Below, piece after piece: positions 43,700-52,148 of a stretch of DNA of 64,000 bases. The notes under the pieces were generated by a model. That model worked only from the letters and a program-made list of their open reading frames with translations. It had not been told where the DNA came from and did no database searches. Position 1 is the stretch's first letter. Each line of letters opens with the position of its first letter. Origin of the DNA: Bacteroidota bacterium (GTDB lineage Bacteria > Bacteroidota > Bacteroidia > Flavobacteriales > Flavobacteriaceae); contig JAEYTL010000018.1 of assembly GCA_023434025.1 (NCBI GenBank), forward strand, positions 62,001 to 126,000. The letters run 5' to 3'. The translations under genes were made by a program, and so were the position numbers.

Positions 43700-43975
43700 A
43701 TGTCAGTAAACATTAAACCCCTTTCAGACCGAGTTTTAGTGGAACCGGCTCCTGCCGAAACAACCACAGCCTCAGGAATAATTATTCCAGACACTGCCAA
43801 AGAAAAACCACAAAAAGGAACAGTTGTGGCAGTTGGAAACGGCAAAAAAGACCATCCGATGACTGTCAAAGTTGGTGACACTGTTTTATATGGCAAATAT
43901 GCCGGAACAGAGTTAAAACTGGATGGCAAAGATTACCTCATCATGCGTGAAGATGATATTTTAGCAATCGTATAA
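43700..43975 (+). CDS. groES: Co-chaperonin GroES
   Basis: This is the 10-kDa lid of the chaperonin, with 91 residues. It has the family start IKPLSDRVLVEPAPAE, a mobile loop (TTTASGIIIPDTAKEKPQKG) and the C-terminal LIMREDDILAIV. It precedes groEL by 58 bp, in the usual order. Confidence 0.98.
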   Translation: MSVNIKPLSDRVLVEPAPAETTTASGIIIPDTAKEKPQKGTVVAVGNGKKDHPMTVKVGDTVLYGKYAGTELKLDGKDYLIMREDDILAIV

Positions 43976-44033
43976 AAACAACTGAATTTAACTAAAGACA
44001 ATCTTAAACGTTGAACAATTAAACAAAAACAAA

Positions 44034-45668
44034 ATGGCAAAAGATATAAAATTCGATATTGAAGCACGTGATGGCTTAAAACGTGGTGTTGATGCATTGG
44101 CAAATGCAGTAAAGGTAACTCTTGGTCCTAAAGGACGTAATGTAACCATCAGCAAATCATTCGGCGGACCGACCGTAACCAAAGACGGTGTAACGGTAGC
44201 CAAAGAAGTTGAGCTGAAAGATGCTCTTGAAAATATGGGAGCTCAAATGGTAAAAGAAGTAGCTTCTAAAACCAATGACTTAGCCGGCGACGGTACGACT
44301 ACTGCTACTGTGCTGGCTCAGGCCATTGTAAAAGAAGGTTTGAAAAACGTAGCAGCGGGAGCTAACCCGATGGATTTAAAACGAGGTATCGACAAATCAG
44401 TAGAGGCTATTGTAGCGGAACTCGGCAAACAAGCCAAAGAAGTGGGAAGTTCAACTGAAAAAATCAAGCAAGTTGCTTCCATTTCAGCAAACAATGATGA
44501 AGTAATCGGTGAATTAATTGCCACTGCTTTCGGAAAAGTAGGTAAAGAAGGTGTAATTACGGTTGAAGAAGCCAAAGGAACAGATACGTATGTGGATGTT
44601 GTAGAAGGAATGCAGTTTGACAGAGGTTATTTATCGCCTTACTTTGTAACCAATCCTGAAAAAATGAATGTAGAATTAGAAAATCCGTTCATTTTATTAT
44701 ACGACAAAAAAGTGTCTTCCTTAAAAGAATTGTTGCCTGTTTTAGAGCCTGTAGCTCAATCCGGAAAACCCTTATTAATTATAGCAGAAGACGTTGACGG
44801 AGAAGCTCTTTCAACTTTGGTTGTAAACAAATTACGCGGAGCCTTAAAAATTGCTGCCGTAAAAGCTCCAGGCTTTGGAGACAGAAGAAAAGCAATGTTG
44901 GAAGATATTGCCATCTTAACCGGAGGAACTGTAATTGCGGAAGAAAGTGGTTATACTTTGGAAAATGCCACCTTGGAAATGTTGGGAACAGCTGAAAAAG
45001 TAGCGATCGACAAAGACAACACAACCATCGTAAACGGAGCCGGAAACGGTGATTTGATTAAAAACCGTGTTAATCAGATTAAAGCTCAGATGGAAACCAC
45101 CACTTCTGATTATGACCGTGAAAAATTACAGGAGCGTCTGGCAAAACTAGCCGGAGGTGTTGCCGTTCTTTATGTGGGGGCAGCTTCTGAAGTAGAAATG
45201 AAAGAGAAAAAAGACCGTGTGGATGATGCTTTACACGCCACAAGAGCCGCTGTAGAAGAAGGAATTGTTGCCGGAGGAGGCGTGGCTTTGCTAAGAGCTA
45301 AAAGTGTATTATCTAAAATAAAAGCAGACAATGCAGATGAAGCAACCGGTATTCAAATTGTTTCCCGTGCCGTTGAAGCTCCGCTGAGAACCATTGTTGA
45401 AAATGCAGGTTTAGAAGGTTCTGTAGTAGTGGCAAAAGTGGCCGAAGGAAAAGGCGATTTTGGATACAATGCCAAAACGGACGAATATGTTGACATGCTG
45501 AAAGCAGGGATCATTGACCCGAAAAAAGTAACACGTGTTGCGTTGGAAAATGCCGCTTCAGTAGCCGGAATGATTTTAACGACAGAATGTGCCTTGGTTG
45601 AAATTAAAGAAGAAAATGCCGGTGGCGGAGGAATGCCAATGGGTGGCGGAATGCCGGGTATGATGTAA
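44034..45668 (+). CDS. groEL: Chaperonin GroEL
   Basis: This is the 60-kDa chaperonin subunit, with 544 residues. Recognisable parts are the TLGPKGRNV nucleotide loop, VASKTNDLAGDGTTTATVLAQ (split as NDLAGDGTTTAT), the apical domain, the AAVEEGIVAGGGVALLRA signature and the GGM-rich tail ending MPGMM. It forms the classic two-gene heat-shock operon with groES and is closed by a strong hairpin. Confidence 0.99.
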   Translation: MAKDIKFDIEARDGLKRGVDALANAVKVTLGPKGRNVTISKSFGGPTVTKDGVTVAKEVELKDALENMGAQMVKEVASKTNDLAGDGTTTATVLAQAIVKEGLKNVAAGANPMDLKRGIDKSVEAIVAELGKQAKEVGSSTEKIKQVASISANNDEVIGELIATAFGKVGKEGVITVEEAKGTDTYVDVVEGMQFDRGYLSPYFVTNPEKMNVELENPFILLYDKKVSSLKELLPVLEPVAQSGKPLLIIAEDVDGEALSTLVVNKLRGALKIAAVKAPGFGDRRKAMLEDIAILTGGTVIAEESGYTLENATLEMLGTAEKVAIDKDNTTIVNGAGNGDLIKNRVNQIKAQMETTTSDYDREKLQERLAKLAGGVAVLYVGAASEVEMKEKKDRVDDALHATRAAVEEGIVAGGGVALLRAKSVLSKIKADNADEATGIQIVSRAVEAPLRTIVENAGLEGSVVVAKVAEGKGDFGYNAKTDEYVDMLKAGIIDPKKVTRVALENAASVAGMILTTECALVEIKEENAGGGGMPMGGGMPGMM

Positions 45669-45690
45669 AATCATGAAACCCTATTATAAA

Positions 45691-45727
45691 AAAATGAAAC
45701 GTCTCAATAATTGAGACGTTTCATTTT
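45691..45727. terminator. Terminator after groEL
   Basis: A perfect 17-bp stem (AAAATGAAACGTCTCAA and its complement) with a 3-base loop lies 22 bp after the groEL stop and runs into T's. Confidence 0.93.
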
Positions 45728-45759
45728 TTTATATATTTAAATTTTTAAAAATCTCACCA

Positions 45760-46905
45760 ATGGTTTTTTCGATACTAAACACAGTTATGTTGTTAGGAGC
45801 AATACAAGGCATTATTCTCTCCTTACATATATTTTTAAGTAGAAAACATAAAACTTTAAGTAATCTTTTTTTAGCGTTATTGATTGTCTCATTTTCTTAC
45901 AATATTATACAATCTTATCTGCATATAACTGGACTAATTACAACGGAATATTATTTTAAATATTTTTACATCCCATTTTCATCAGTATTCATGACCTTAT
46001 TCTATTTGTATGTAAAATATTATTTATATCATCTAGAAAAATTTCAAAAAAAAGATTACCTGTTTTTTATTCCATTTATAAATGACTTTTCTATATCATT
46101 AATCGAAAAAACAGTTTACGGTTTAGGATTTTATAACGCCATATATATAAAAAAGTTTGACTATATCAAAGTAGTCTTAGAATACTTCAACATTTTTTAC
46201 TCAATTGCGTTAATAATTTTAAGTATAAAACTTATCAATCGTTATAAAAAACAAACAAAGAATAATTTTCGGTTATTTCCAGCAATAAGCATTCGATGGC
46301 TAAAAATTTTAAGTTATATTTTTCTAATAATGGGTGTTTATTGGTTAATACCATTTACTATAGAAGTTTTCGTTGGCAATAATCTTCAAACTTACTTTTA
46401 CTATTTTCTTTGGATATCACTATCTATATTAATCTATTTATTAGGCCATTTTGGTATTTACCATTTTGGCATAGTGCAAGAACAAAAAAACATTAAAAAT
46501 TATGCCCTTAAAAAAAACAATCATATTATTACAGATTTTTCTATAGCTCCAAAAAACGAAAATTTAACAGAATTTGAAAAATATGTAAAAACAGAAAGGA
46601 ATTTTACTAATCCTTTATTAACTTTAGAAATGGTTGCAAAAGAAATTAATATTAATAAAAGTTATTTATCTAGACTTTTAAATACTGAAATGCAAAAAAG
46701 TTTCAACGATTACATTAATGAACTCAGGGTTGAAGAAGCCAAAAGTTATTTAATCCAACCCGATTTTAAAAATTATACTCTTTTATCAATTGGCTTAGAA
46801 GCTGGATTTAACTCTAAAACTGCATTCAACACTGCATTTAAAAAATTTGAAGGAATTACTCCCTCAGAGTACAGGAAATCAAAAAAAACACCTGATAAAA
46901 TATAA
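45760..46905 (+). CDS. Membrane-anchored AraC-family regulator
   Basis: This 381-residue protein has about seven N-terminal membrane helices (residues 5-230). A cytoplasmic linker and an AraC helix-turn-helix domain follow (about 285-375: LTLEMVAKEININKSYLSRLLN, then GFNSKTAFNTAFKKFEGITPSEYRK). Proteins of this build in Bacteroidota sense signals at the membrane and control nearby genes. The target is unknown, but the convergent FN3-like lipoprotein is the nearest candidate. Base composition is clearly A+T-richer than groEL next door, with many Lys/Ile/Asn codons, so it may be a later arrival. Confidence 0.9.
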   Translation: MVFSILNTVMLLGAIQGIILSLHIFLSRKHKTLSNLFLALLIVSFSYNIIQSYLHITGLITTEYYFKYFYIPFSSVFMTLFYLYVKYYLYHLEKFQKKDYLFFIPFINDFSISLIEKTVYGLGFYNAIYIKKFDYIKVVLEYFNIFYSIALIILSIKLINRYKKQTKNNFRLFPAISIRWLKILSYIFLIMGVYWLIPFTIEVFVGNNLQTYFYYFLWISLSILIYLLGHFGIYHFGIVQEQKNIKNYALKKNNHIITDFSIAPKNENLTEFEKYVKTERNFTNPLLTLEMVAKEININKSYLSRLLNTEMQKSFNDYINELRVEEAKSYLIQPDFKNYTLLSIGLEAGFNSKTAFNTAFKKFEGITPSEYRKSKKTPDKI

Positions 46906-46923
46906 TTTTCATCAAGTGTTTTT
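46885..46923. terminator. Bidirectional terminator between convergent genes
   Basis: AAAACACCTGAT and ATCAAGTGTTTT pair with one mismatch and a 14-base loop. A's on the left and T's on the right allow it to stop transcription from both sides. It overlaps the stop codon of the AraC-type gene. Confidence 0.7.
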
Positions 46924-46943
46924 GCTATAAACTAACCCAATAA

Positions 46944-47753
46944 TTAATAATAAACTGTAACTTTAGCTTTTCCTGTAATTAAATAACATCCGCTAGTCAC
47001 ACATCCTCCATGTGTGCACCAACTCACATGAACAAATAATTTATTTTCTGGAGTAATTCTTGTAACAGGAATTCCGTTATTAACATTATACCAATTAGTA
47101 AGTGTTTGGCTACCGTATGGACCATTGTATATTTCCGAACCAGCGTCTGCTTCAAATTCGTATTCAATGTCAGTAGGATAAGTGGTTGGAGTTCCCGCCA
47201 TTGTTCTTTCCATTTCATAAAATGTTACTTTGTAACTAACAGCATATGGATCTATATCAAAGAACACACCATCTACAAACATGCAGGTTGTGCTTCCTCC
47301 ACTTGTAACGGAAGTATTTCCTTCTCTATCGGTAACTATATCATAAATTTGCTCAACAAAAGTTCCCGCGATTGGGCCATTGGTTGTTTGAAAATTAATT
47401 TGATTTCCATACGATGTTCCTTCGCTGTTGGTAGCATAGGCTCTCACATAATAAACAGTGTTAGGTGTTAATCCAGTAAGATTACTGGCAAAATTTCCAA
47501 TTCCGTTACCATCTGTTGTTTTAGAATCATTTATAGTTGGGTTTGCTGATGTACTCCAACAAACACCACGTGAAATAATTTCACTATTACCTTGGCTCGA
47601 AATATTTCCGCCTGCAATAGCAGTTGTGGTGGCAATGCCACTTACATCTAAGGTACTTAAGGTAGGTAGTTGGTTACTATCATCTTCTGAACTGGAACAA
47701 GCAATTAAAAGGAATAAGGACGATACTAGAAGAGTTGTTCTAAATAATTTCAT
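46944..47753 (-). CDS. Lipoprotein with FN3-like domain
   Basis: This 269-residue lipoprotein (lipobox LFLLIAC followed by SSSEDD) is probably surface exposed. The acidic residues after the Cys resemble the lipoprotein export signal of Bacteroidota. The first half carries a fibronectin-type repeat common in the phylum (SRGVCWSTSANPTI, LTGLTPNTVYYVRAYATNSEGTSYG). The second half (about 130-269) has several Cys residues (CMF, CTHGGC, CYL) and no family that I recognise. It is alone on its strand, after a shared terminator. Confidence 0.85.
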   Translation of the reverse strand: MKLFRTTLLVSSLFLLIACSSSEDDSNQLPTLSTLDVSGIATTTAIAGGNISSQGNSEIISRGVCWSTSANPTINDSKTTDGNGIGNFASNLTGLTPNTVYYVRAYATNSEGTSYGNQINFQTTNGPIAGTFVEQIYDIVTDREGNTSVTSGGSTTCMFVDGVFFDIDPYAVSYKVTFYEMERTMAGTPTTYPTDIEYEFEADAGSEIYNGPYGSQTLTNWYNVNNGIPVTRITPENKLFVHVSWCTHGGCVTSGCYLITGKAKVTVYY

Positions 47754-47890
47754 GATAAATTTTTTAAAGTTAATACCACAAAAATACTATTGCCCATAAT
47801 CACAAACGTATCAAAATTTTACATTTTCAAAATATCCGAACCTATTTACTAGTCTTAAAAAAATTGATTCAGGTCCTTATTCTTTTTTAT

Positions 47891-48655
47891 TTATCCCTTT
47901 GTCCAATCGAAATTTGTTATATAGGACAATCGCACCGTTGGATTACTTTCCAAAAGTGTATTGGAAAAATTCCAGATATGCTGGTGGATATAACTCAGTT
48001 GTATCTGGTGGTTTTTATCAAAATTATAGCCTACCCCGCCAATAATCCGGTTCTGATTTAAAAACGTTTTACCCGCATTAGAACCCATGTTCATGAAAAC
48101 TTCGTCCCCTAAAACCGTGAATAATTTAGCTGAATCATCTTTTTTAATCAATGGATAGGTAAACAGTAACATATACCGCAGCCTGTTGCGGTAATCGTAG
48201 TGATCAATATCATATCCTCCGTTGTCATTGAGTTTTGCGACACCAACATATCTGAACTCATCCCGCAAACGATGAGAGACTTTTAAATCTTTACTATTGT
48301 GTGCAAATGTACCCTGAATCCAGACATGATCTTCCGGAATACTTCTTTTGTTCATAGCGGGATCTCCGTACGAGTAAGTATTGTAATGACTGTATCCAAT
48401 TGTACCCGTCAACTGCTTGGTCAATTGATAATCTACCGAAGGACGCATAAAATACTGCTGTTTTTCTGAAAGACCATTGGCAAAACGCATAGTCGCTTCA
48501 AAAGAAAGTGATAATTTGTCGGCTACCTTATTTTTTCCGTAATAATGAAACCAAACATCATTGTTGGAAGAATGTTCCTGTGCCTGAACTGTTTTACTAC
48601 TGAAAAAAGTTGCGGCAAAAACACCTAACAACCCTAATTTTGTTAACCTTTTCAT
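47891..48655 (-). CDS. DUF2490 outer-membrane beta-barrel protein
   Basis: This 254-residue protein has a signal peptide ending VQAQ. The remainder is strand-rich, with alternating aromatic residues typical of a small outer-membrane barrel: WFHYYGKNKVADKLSLSFEATMRF, YDYRNRLRYMLLFTYPL and a C-terminal VRLSYITNFDW. It matches the DUF2490 family, of unknown function. Its ATG overlaps the stop of the SulP gene, so it is the last gene of the inorganic-carbon operon. It might serve as an outer-membrane port for small anions, which is inference. Confidence 0.8.
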   Translation of the reverse strand: MKRLTKLGLLGVFAATFFSSKTVQAQEHSSNNDVWFHYYGKNKVADKLSLSFEATMRFANGLSEKQQYFMRPSVDYQLTKQLTGTIGYSHYNTYSYGDPAMNKRSIPEDHVWIQGTFAHNSKDLKVSHRLRDEFRYVGVAKLNDNGGYDIDHYDYRNRLRYMLLFTYPLIKKDDSAKLFTVLGDEVFMNMGSNAGKTFLNQNRIIGGVGYNFDKNHQIQLSYIHQHIWNFSNTLLESNPTVRLSYITNFDWTKG

Positions 48656-50262
48656 ATTTTATTTATTATAATATTCTTTCTTGAAGCTTTAGGGTGGTTT
48701 GACAATGGTTTATGATTTTCCAACCCATGAATGGTTACTGTTCCTCCTTCGAGATGGTTTTCGTAATCATGTTTAAAATGCTCTAAATTTTCCATCACAG
48801 AATAATCAACTAATTTAGTTTTTTTCAAATCAATTACCACTTGATAACCCGGCGGAATTTCTTCCAGTTTTCTTTTAATTCCTAAATAATTTGAAAAAAT
48901 AGCCGATTTATCAATTTCCACATAATACGTATTCCCTTCAAAAGACACAACGGTCTGTGCTTTAAAAAAGGAGGAAACAGGAGTACCATTGATAACATGA
49001 ATAATCATTTTTAATAACATCCCGAAAGCTATTCCTACCAATAAATCCTCTAAAAGTGTCACAATTACCGTGCCTGAAAAAATAAGCAGCTGCTCCTTTC
49101 CAATGTGAAGCATATGGCGAAACTCCCTCGGATGAGCCAGCTTTATGCCTACTGTGATTAACATGGCAGCCAGTGCTGCATTGGGAATCATTTCCAGCAA
49201 CGGAGCTGCCAGCAAAGCAAAGAGCAGTATAAAAACACCGTGAAAAAAGTTTGCCCAACGTGTTTTAGCTCCGTTATTTACATTTGAAGAACTTCTGGCT
49301 ACCTCGGAAATCATAGGTAAGCCCCCTAAAAAAGCCGCCAAGGTATTTCCGATCCCGACCGCAATCAAATCCTTGTTTGCATCAGATTTTCTCCGGTAAG
49401 GATCTGCCAGATCGATTGCCTTTACGGTTAACAGGGATTCTAACGACCCGACTAAAGCAAACATAATGACATATTTAACAAAAATACCGGTTTGATTGAC
49501 TCCGGAAAAATCAGCATTCCAATTCAGATTATCCGTTAAACTACCAATTTTCACCAAAGCATAAGGTGGCTCTGTGTGAGCAAAATCCATTAACAGCTCA
49601 GCCGGAATCGCGAAAAGCAAAACCACCAGCGGAGCCGGAATCATTTTAATCTGCTTGTTCTTAATAAAAGGCCAGCCTAACATAATGGCCAAACTTATGA
49701 CTCCGATAAAGGTTGCTTTGGCATCAAGATTAAATATAAATTTCGGGATGTTAAGCAGCAGTTCTACAGGATTCATTCCTTTTGCCAACATCGGATTGTC
49801 ATTCAGTAAAACAGGAATTTGCTTGGCAATAATGATAATTCCGATGGCGGCTAACATTCCGTGAATGGTAGAAAGCGGAAAAAAATCGGCTAACCTGCCC
49901 AGCTTTAAAACACCGAACAGAATTTGAATAACCCCTGCTACTGCCATTGCCCCAAGAGCTAATTTCCAACCTAAAACTGCGTCACCATGACCAAATTCTG
50001 CGACAGCCCCGGCCACAATAACAATCAAACCTGCGGCAGGACCTTTAATGGTTAACCGTGAGCCCATAAAAAGAGAAACCAGAACGCCACCGATTATAGC
50101 GGTAATCAATCCCATAATGGGTGGAAAATCAGACGCTTTGGCAATACCCAGACTCAGGGGCAATGCCAGTAAAAAGACAATAAAACCCGAGATGGCATCG
50201 GTTTTAAAATTTTCTTTCAACCCTGCCAAACCATCCGCAGGAATATATTTATTTGTTTTCAT
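48652..50262 (-). CDS. SulP-family anion transporter with STAS-like tail
   Basis: This is an inner-membrane protein of 536 residues from the ATG at 50262, with 10-14 membrane helices. It shows the SulP signature (SGFIVFLLALPLSLGIAKASDFPPIMGL near 25-50, GSRLTIKGPAAGLIVIVAGA) and ends in a short STAS-like domain (VVIDLKKTKLVDYSVMENL). SulP members move sulfate, bicarbonate or other anions. Next to dabA-dabB, bicarbonate is the likely substrate. The gene starts 13 bp after dabB and overlaps the DUF2490 gene by 4 bp. Confidence 0.92.
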   Translation of the reverse strand: MKTNKYIPADGLAGLKENFKTDAISGFIVFLLALPLSLGIAKASDFPPIMGLITAIIGGVLVSLFMGSRLTIKGPAAGLIVIVAGAVAEFGHGDAVLGWKLALGAMAVAGVIQILFGVLKLGRLADFFPLSTIHGMLAAIGIIIIAKQIPVLLNDNPMLAKGMNPVELLLNIPKFIFNLDAKATFIGVISLAIMLGWPFIKNKQIKMIPAPLVVLLFAIPAELLMDFAHTEPPYALVKIGSLTDNLNWNADFSGVNQTGIFVKYVIMFALVGSLESLLTVKAIDLADPYRRKSDANKDLIAVGIGNTLAAFLGGLPMISEVARSSSNVNNGAKTRWANFFHGVFILLFALLAAPLLEMIPNAALAAMLITVGIKLAHPREFRHMLHIGKEQLLIFSGTVIVTLLEDLLVGIAFGMLLKMIIHVINGTPVSSFFKAQTVVSFEGNTYYVEIDKSAIFSNYLGIKRKLEEIPPGYQVVIDLKKTKLVDYSVMENLEHFKHDYENHLEGGTVTIHGLENHKPLSNHPKASRKNIIINKI

Positions 50263-50275
50263 AAGATTATTTTTT

Positions 50276-52144
50276 TTAAGATGATTGATAGGGTAATGCG
50301 TGGTATGTTTTAACATGAGGCCCCAAAAATAGACGGGCATAAATACGGATTCCGGCAATTCCGGCAACCACAAAACCAGAAGCCACAAAAAATGCTAAAA
50401 CAACCTGGTTACTTGCTATATGGCTAAAAATCAAATCTTCGCCTATAAAAGTACTGGTAATCGGAAATCCGGTAATGCCCAGGGTTGCCAATAAAAAGAA
50501 AAAAGCAAACTTCGGATGCTCATAAACATGTCCTAAATATTGGCTGATTAAAATTCGTTTTTCAAGCTTTTTCAGTTTGAACAGGGCTCCATAGCCTATG
50601 AGCCCGGAAACAATAATTCCGGCCAGGTAAAACGTGATTTCATTTACGCTGACCTGCTCATTAAAAACAATAGCCAAAGCAATCCAAAAGTGATTCATAA
50701 CAATTAAAATCCAGGCCAGGAACGGACTTTTACGCTCTGAAAAAGATTTAAAGACAAACACCAAACCAATTCCGGCAAAAACTTCCGGCAAAACAGCTGT
50801 TAATCCAAGAGGTAATACTTCTTTAAACTGATAAGCAATGACTCCCAAAGCAAAAAGAGGTATAAAAAACAGGTAAACTCTTTTAATATTCAGGAAATCC
50901 AGCGATTTACCAATCACTTTAAGCGGTTTCCACAGTACGAAATTCAGAAATACCTCTAAGTTGAACTCTTTTAAAGCGAGTACATAAAACGTATTTTTGA
51001 TCCGATCGGAAAAGAAAGAAGTTTTATTTGCTGATTCAGGCTGAAAGGTATAGAATTGTTCCCTTATCAAATAGCTTACAACCGAAGGGGAAACCAGTAA
51101 CTGATATGTTCGTAAAAAAGCATTTCCGGCAAAATGAATCAGTGCCAATACTTCCAGCCCAAGTGCAATTTCAATGAATATAATTCCGATTTGCGAAATA
51201 GAGCTGTAGGCCACCTGGCTTTTTACCGAAGACTGAACCCGGGCCATCAAGGAACTCAAAACACTGGTGGTCAAGCCCATTAATCCTATTGCAAACCGCA
51301 TCGAGGTCTGATGTTCCCAGAAAGGAAAAGTCCGCAACATTAAAAAAACCCCCAAATGAACGGAAAGCGAGCCATAAAAAATAGCACTCGACGGTGTTGG
51401 CCCTTCCATAGCCCTGGGCAACCAGGATGAAAAAGGGATCTGAGCCGATTTGGCCGCCGCCGCACAAGCAAGACACAATGCGATAAAAACACCAATTAAA
51501 GAATGGTTCTGCAAGTGTTCATTAACCAGTTCATAATTGTCAAGCTTCATAAATGTAATATTTTCATGAAACAGGTGATGGCTTGCCCACATGGTCAGCA
51601 ATAAGCCTACATCACCTATTCTGTATATCGAAAATACCTTGAAAGCGTTCTTTACCGGCAAATAACGCTCCCTGTAAAAAGCGATCAACAAAAAGGATGA
51701 AATACCGATAATCTCCCAGCCAATAAACAATGTTTCAAAATTACCGGAAAGAATAGCCAGGTTATACCCGAAAAAGAAAAACAAAACCGTTGTAAAAAAC
51801 CGTTTATATCCTTTTTCGCGGTGTAGGTAATAGCGGCTGTATGTGGTGATCATCGAAGTAAGTAAAGCTCCTACAAACAGATAAACTGCTGTAATTTTAT
51901 CAAAATAGAAATCGATGAAGAACTCATAGTGCGATGTCCTGAAAACCGTTATTTCCTTGAGATTCAAATCGGGTGCCCCCTTAAAAATCCAAATCACCCC
52001 AAACAGCACGATGCTTAAAAACTGGATAAAAACAGTACTGAAAGCAACTCCGGAAATTAACTTTTCCTTTTGCTCCGGCAGGAGGATACTAATCAGAAAA
52101 CCCAAAAAAGGGAACAATAAAAAAAACTGAAGTATATTTTCCAT
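50276..52144 (-). CDS. dabB: Inorganic-carbon pump membrane subunit DabB
   Basis: This 622-residue membrane protein of the NuoL/MrpA (proton-conducting antiporter) family is next to dabA. In the DAB system it is thought to pass ions through the membrane and so drive one-way hydration of CO2 by DabA. It has about 14-16 helices and the family segments GNFETLFIGWEIIGISSFLLIAFYRER, AAAKSAQIPFSSWLPRAMEGPTPSSA (split around WLPRAMEGPTP) and SSISQIGI. No other respiratory complex I genes are present, which excludes a stray nuoL. Confidence 0.92.
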   Translation of the reverse strand: MENILQFFLLFPFLGFLISILLPEQKEKLISGVAFSTVFIQFLSIVLFGVIWIFKGAPDLNLKEITVFRTSHYEFFIDFYFDKITAVYLFVGALLTSMITTYSRYYLHREKGYKRFFTTVLFFFFGYNLAILSGNFETLFIGWEIIGISSFLLIAFYRERYLPVKNAFKVFSIYRIGDVGLLLTMWASHHLFHENITFMKLDNYELVNEHLQNHSLIGVFIALCLACAAAAKSAQIPFSSWLPRAMEGPTPSSAIFYGSLSVHLGVFLMLRTFPFWEHQTSMRFAIGLMGLTTSVLSSLMARVQSSVKSQVAYSSISQIGIIFIEIALGLEVLALIHFAGNAFLRTYQLLVSPSVVSYLIREQFYTFQPESANKTSFFSDRIKNTFYVLALKEFNLEVFLNFVLWKPLKVIGKSLDFLNIKRVYLFFIPLFALGVIAYQFKEVLPLGLTAVLPEVFAGIGLVFVFKSFSERKSPFLAWILIVMNHFWIALAIVFNEQVSVNEITFYLAGIIVSGLIGYGALFKLKKLEKRILISQYLGHVYEHPKFAFFFLLATLGITGFPITSTFIGEDLIFSHIASNQVVLAFFVASGFVVAGIAGIRIYARLFLGPHVKTYHALPYQSS

Positions 52145-52148
52145 GGTC

